A DNA stretch of 64,000 nt from Micromonospora chokoriensis. GTDB lineage: Bacteria; Actinomycetota; Actinomycetes; Mycobacteriales; Micromonosporaceae. Both the position numbers and the translations under genes were made by a program. The notes beneath the pieces are model-generated. The model saw nothing but the letters and a program-made list of their open reading frames with translations. It did no database searches and had not been told where the DNA came from. Shown here in pieces: positions 63,392 through 64,000 of this stretch. Every line of letters begins with the position of its first letter. Position 1 is the stretch's first letter. The stretch covers positions 1-64,000 of the forward strand of contig NZ_JOAN01000003.1 in the NCBI RefSeq assembly GCF_000718555.1, written 5' to 3'.

Positions 63392-64000
63392 TCAACCGAG
63401 GAACAACTGTCGGCGGGCCGCGGAGGCTTCGAACGCCTCCAGTCGGCGTTGGGTGTCGGCCGGCGTGGCGTCGCAGATCGCCTGCAACAGCACCATGGCC
63501 AGGGTCATCGGGGCGGTGTGCAGGTCGAAGACGAGCTGCGCGCCGACCGCGGCGGCGAGCACCACGTCGGCGTGCTCGGTGGCCGGGCTGACCGGCGAGT
63601 CGGTGATCGCCACCACTGTCATCCCGGCGGCGCGGGCGTCGCGCAGCGCGTCCAGGGTCTCCCGGGGGTAGCGGGGCAGCACGAAGGCGAGCACGGCGGA
63701 CGCTCCGGCCTCGGCCGCCTGCTCCAGGCGGTCGGTGAGCAGGCTGCCGCCGTCGTCGAGGACCCGCACGTCCGGGTGCACCTTTGCGGCGAAGTAGGCG
63801 AAGTACGCGGCCAGTGGCGCGGCGGCGCGTAGGCCGAGCACCGGCAGTGGGCGACTCGCGGCGAGCAACCGCCCGGTCTCGGCGATTCGGTCTCGGTCGG
63901 CGAGTTGTCCGGCGAGCCGGTCCAGGTTGGTCATCTCCGCGCGTACCGCTTGCTGGAGTTCGTTGCCGGCGTCCGTCGATTCGCCCGGCGTCGCGGCGGT
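63392..64000 (-). CDS. MurR/RpiR family regulator, truncated by window edge
   Basis: C-terminal 202 residues of a regulator whose N-terminus lies beyond position 64000; the frame has no stop up to the edge. The visible part has the linker helix [20 protein letters not shown] and a SIS sugar-isomerase-like domain ([69 protein letters not shown]). RpiR regulators bind DNA through an N-terminal helix-turn-helix not seen here. It is 17 nt upstream of hutU on the same strand, so it is probably the operon's own regulator. Confidence 0.87.
   Translation of the reverse strand, partial: TAATPGESTDAGNELQQAVRAEMTNLDRLAGQLADRDRIAETGRLLAASRPLPVLGLRAAAPLAAYFAYFAAKVHPDVRVLDDGGSLLTDRLEQAAEAGASAVLAFVLPRYPRETLDALRDARAAGMTVVAITDSPVSPATEHADVVLAAAVGAQLVFDLHTAPMTLAMVLLQAICDATPADTQRRLEAFEASAARRQLFLG

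Noticed and set aside
63392..63934. Complete 180-aa SIS-domain protein starting at 63934
   Set aside because: The frame continues without a stop to the window edge and the extra residues look like an RpiR linker helix, so the gene is truncated by the edge rather than short.

Overview
The window is high-GC, gene-dense actinobacterial chromosome, most like Micromonosporaceae (Micromonospora or Salinispora type). The reasons are strong G/C third-position bias, many GTG starts and 4-nt ATGA/GTGA overlaps, an F420/PPOX-type reductase, a mycobacterial-style mec-cysO-cysM / rph-rdgB cluster, a CelR/CebR-type operator before a GH12 cellulase, and small palindromic repeats between genes. I see no tRNA, rRNA, transposase, phage structural gene or CRISPR array.

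Layout. 1-399: non-coding, nested inverted repeats. 0.4-5 kb: flavin reductase plus DrrAB-type ABC exporter, aldo/keto reductase, LysR regulator. 5-7.6 kb: serine hydrolase of the class A beta-lactamase fold, Tat-exported metallo-hydrolase, DUF1697 protein. 7.7-18 kb: two response-regulator/histidine-kinase pairs, each divergent from an ABC exporter and arranged as mirror images, with a SOUL heme-binding protein and a membrane protein between them. 18-26 kb: cell-wall enzymes (M15 peptidase with peptidoglycan-binding domain, PBP4-type carboxypeptidase), each convergent with a member of one small unrecognised family, plus a PPOX reductase, serine hydrolase, pentapeptide-repeat protein and membrane-anchored protein. 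26-34 kb: aquaporin, HesB-like protein, beta-family protein, sulfotransferase, cupin, GH15 glucosidase, threonine synthase-like enzyme, second aldo/keto reductase. 34-37.7 kb: amidase with a golvesin-like C-terminal domain and an out-of-frame signal peptide, a cluster of tandem small paralogues, and a secreted GH12-CBM2 cellulase. 38-44.4 kb: FAD monooxygenase, ctaD, MFS exporter, pncA, pncB. 44.4-49.7 kb: LAL-family regulator, degenerate dynamin-like protein, clpS-DUF2017. 49.7-56.4 kb: mec-cysO-cysM, Rv1339-like phosphodiesterase, two GT4 glycosyltransferases, rph-rdgB. 56.4-64 kb: a tightly overlapping histidine-utilisation operon (rpiR-hutU-M20-hutF-hutI-hutH) that runs off the right edge.

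How the genes work together. mec, cysO and cysM make up the protein-bound thiocarboxylate route to cysteine. pncA and pncB convert nicotinamide to NaMN for NAD salvage. The hut operon takes histidine to N-formylglutamate, and an M20 metallo-hydrolase sits where HutG would be expected. The two kinase/regulator/ABC modules look like envelope-stress or peptide-resistance systems.

The points most worth following are the CysO homologue with about 27 residues beyond its diglycine, the two-member small family beside D-Ala-D-Ala peptidases, the amidase whose signal peptide is in a different frame, the tandem paralogue cluster at 35.4-36.5 kb, the GTPase-dead dynamin-like protein, and palindromic elements sharing one apical motif. 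All functions are inferred by reading translated sequence; no database search was run.
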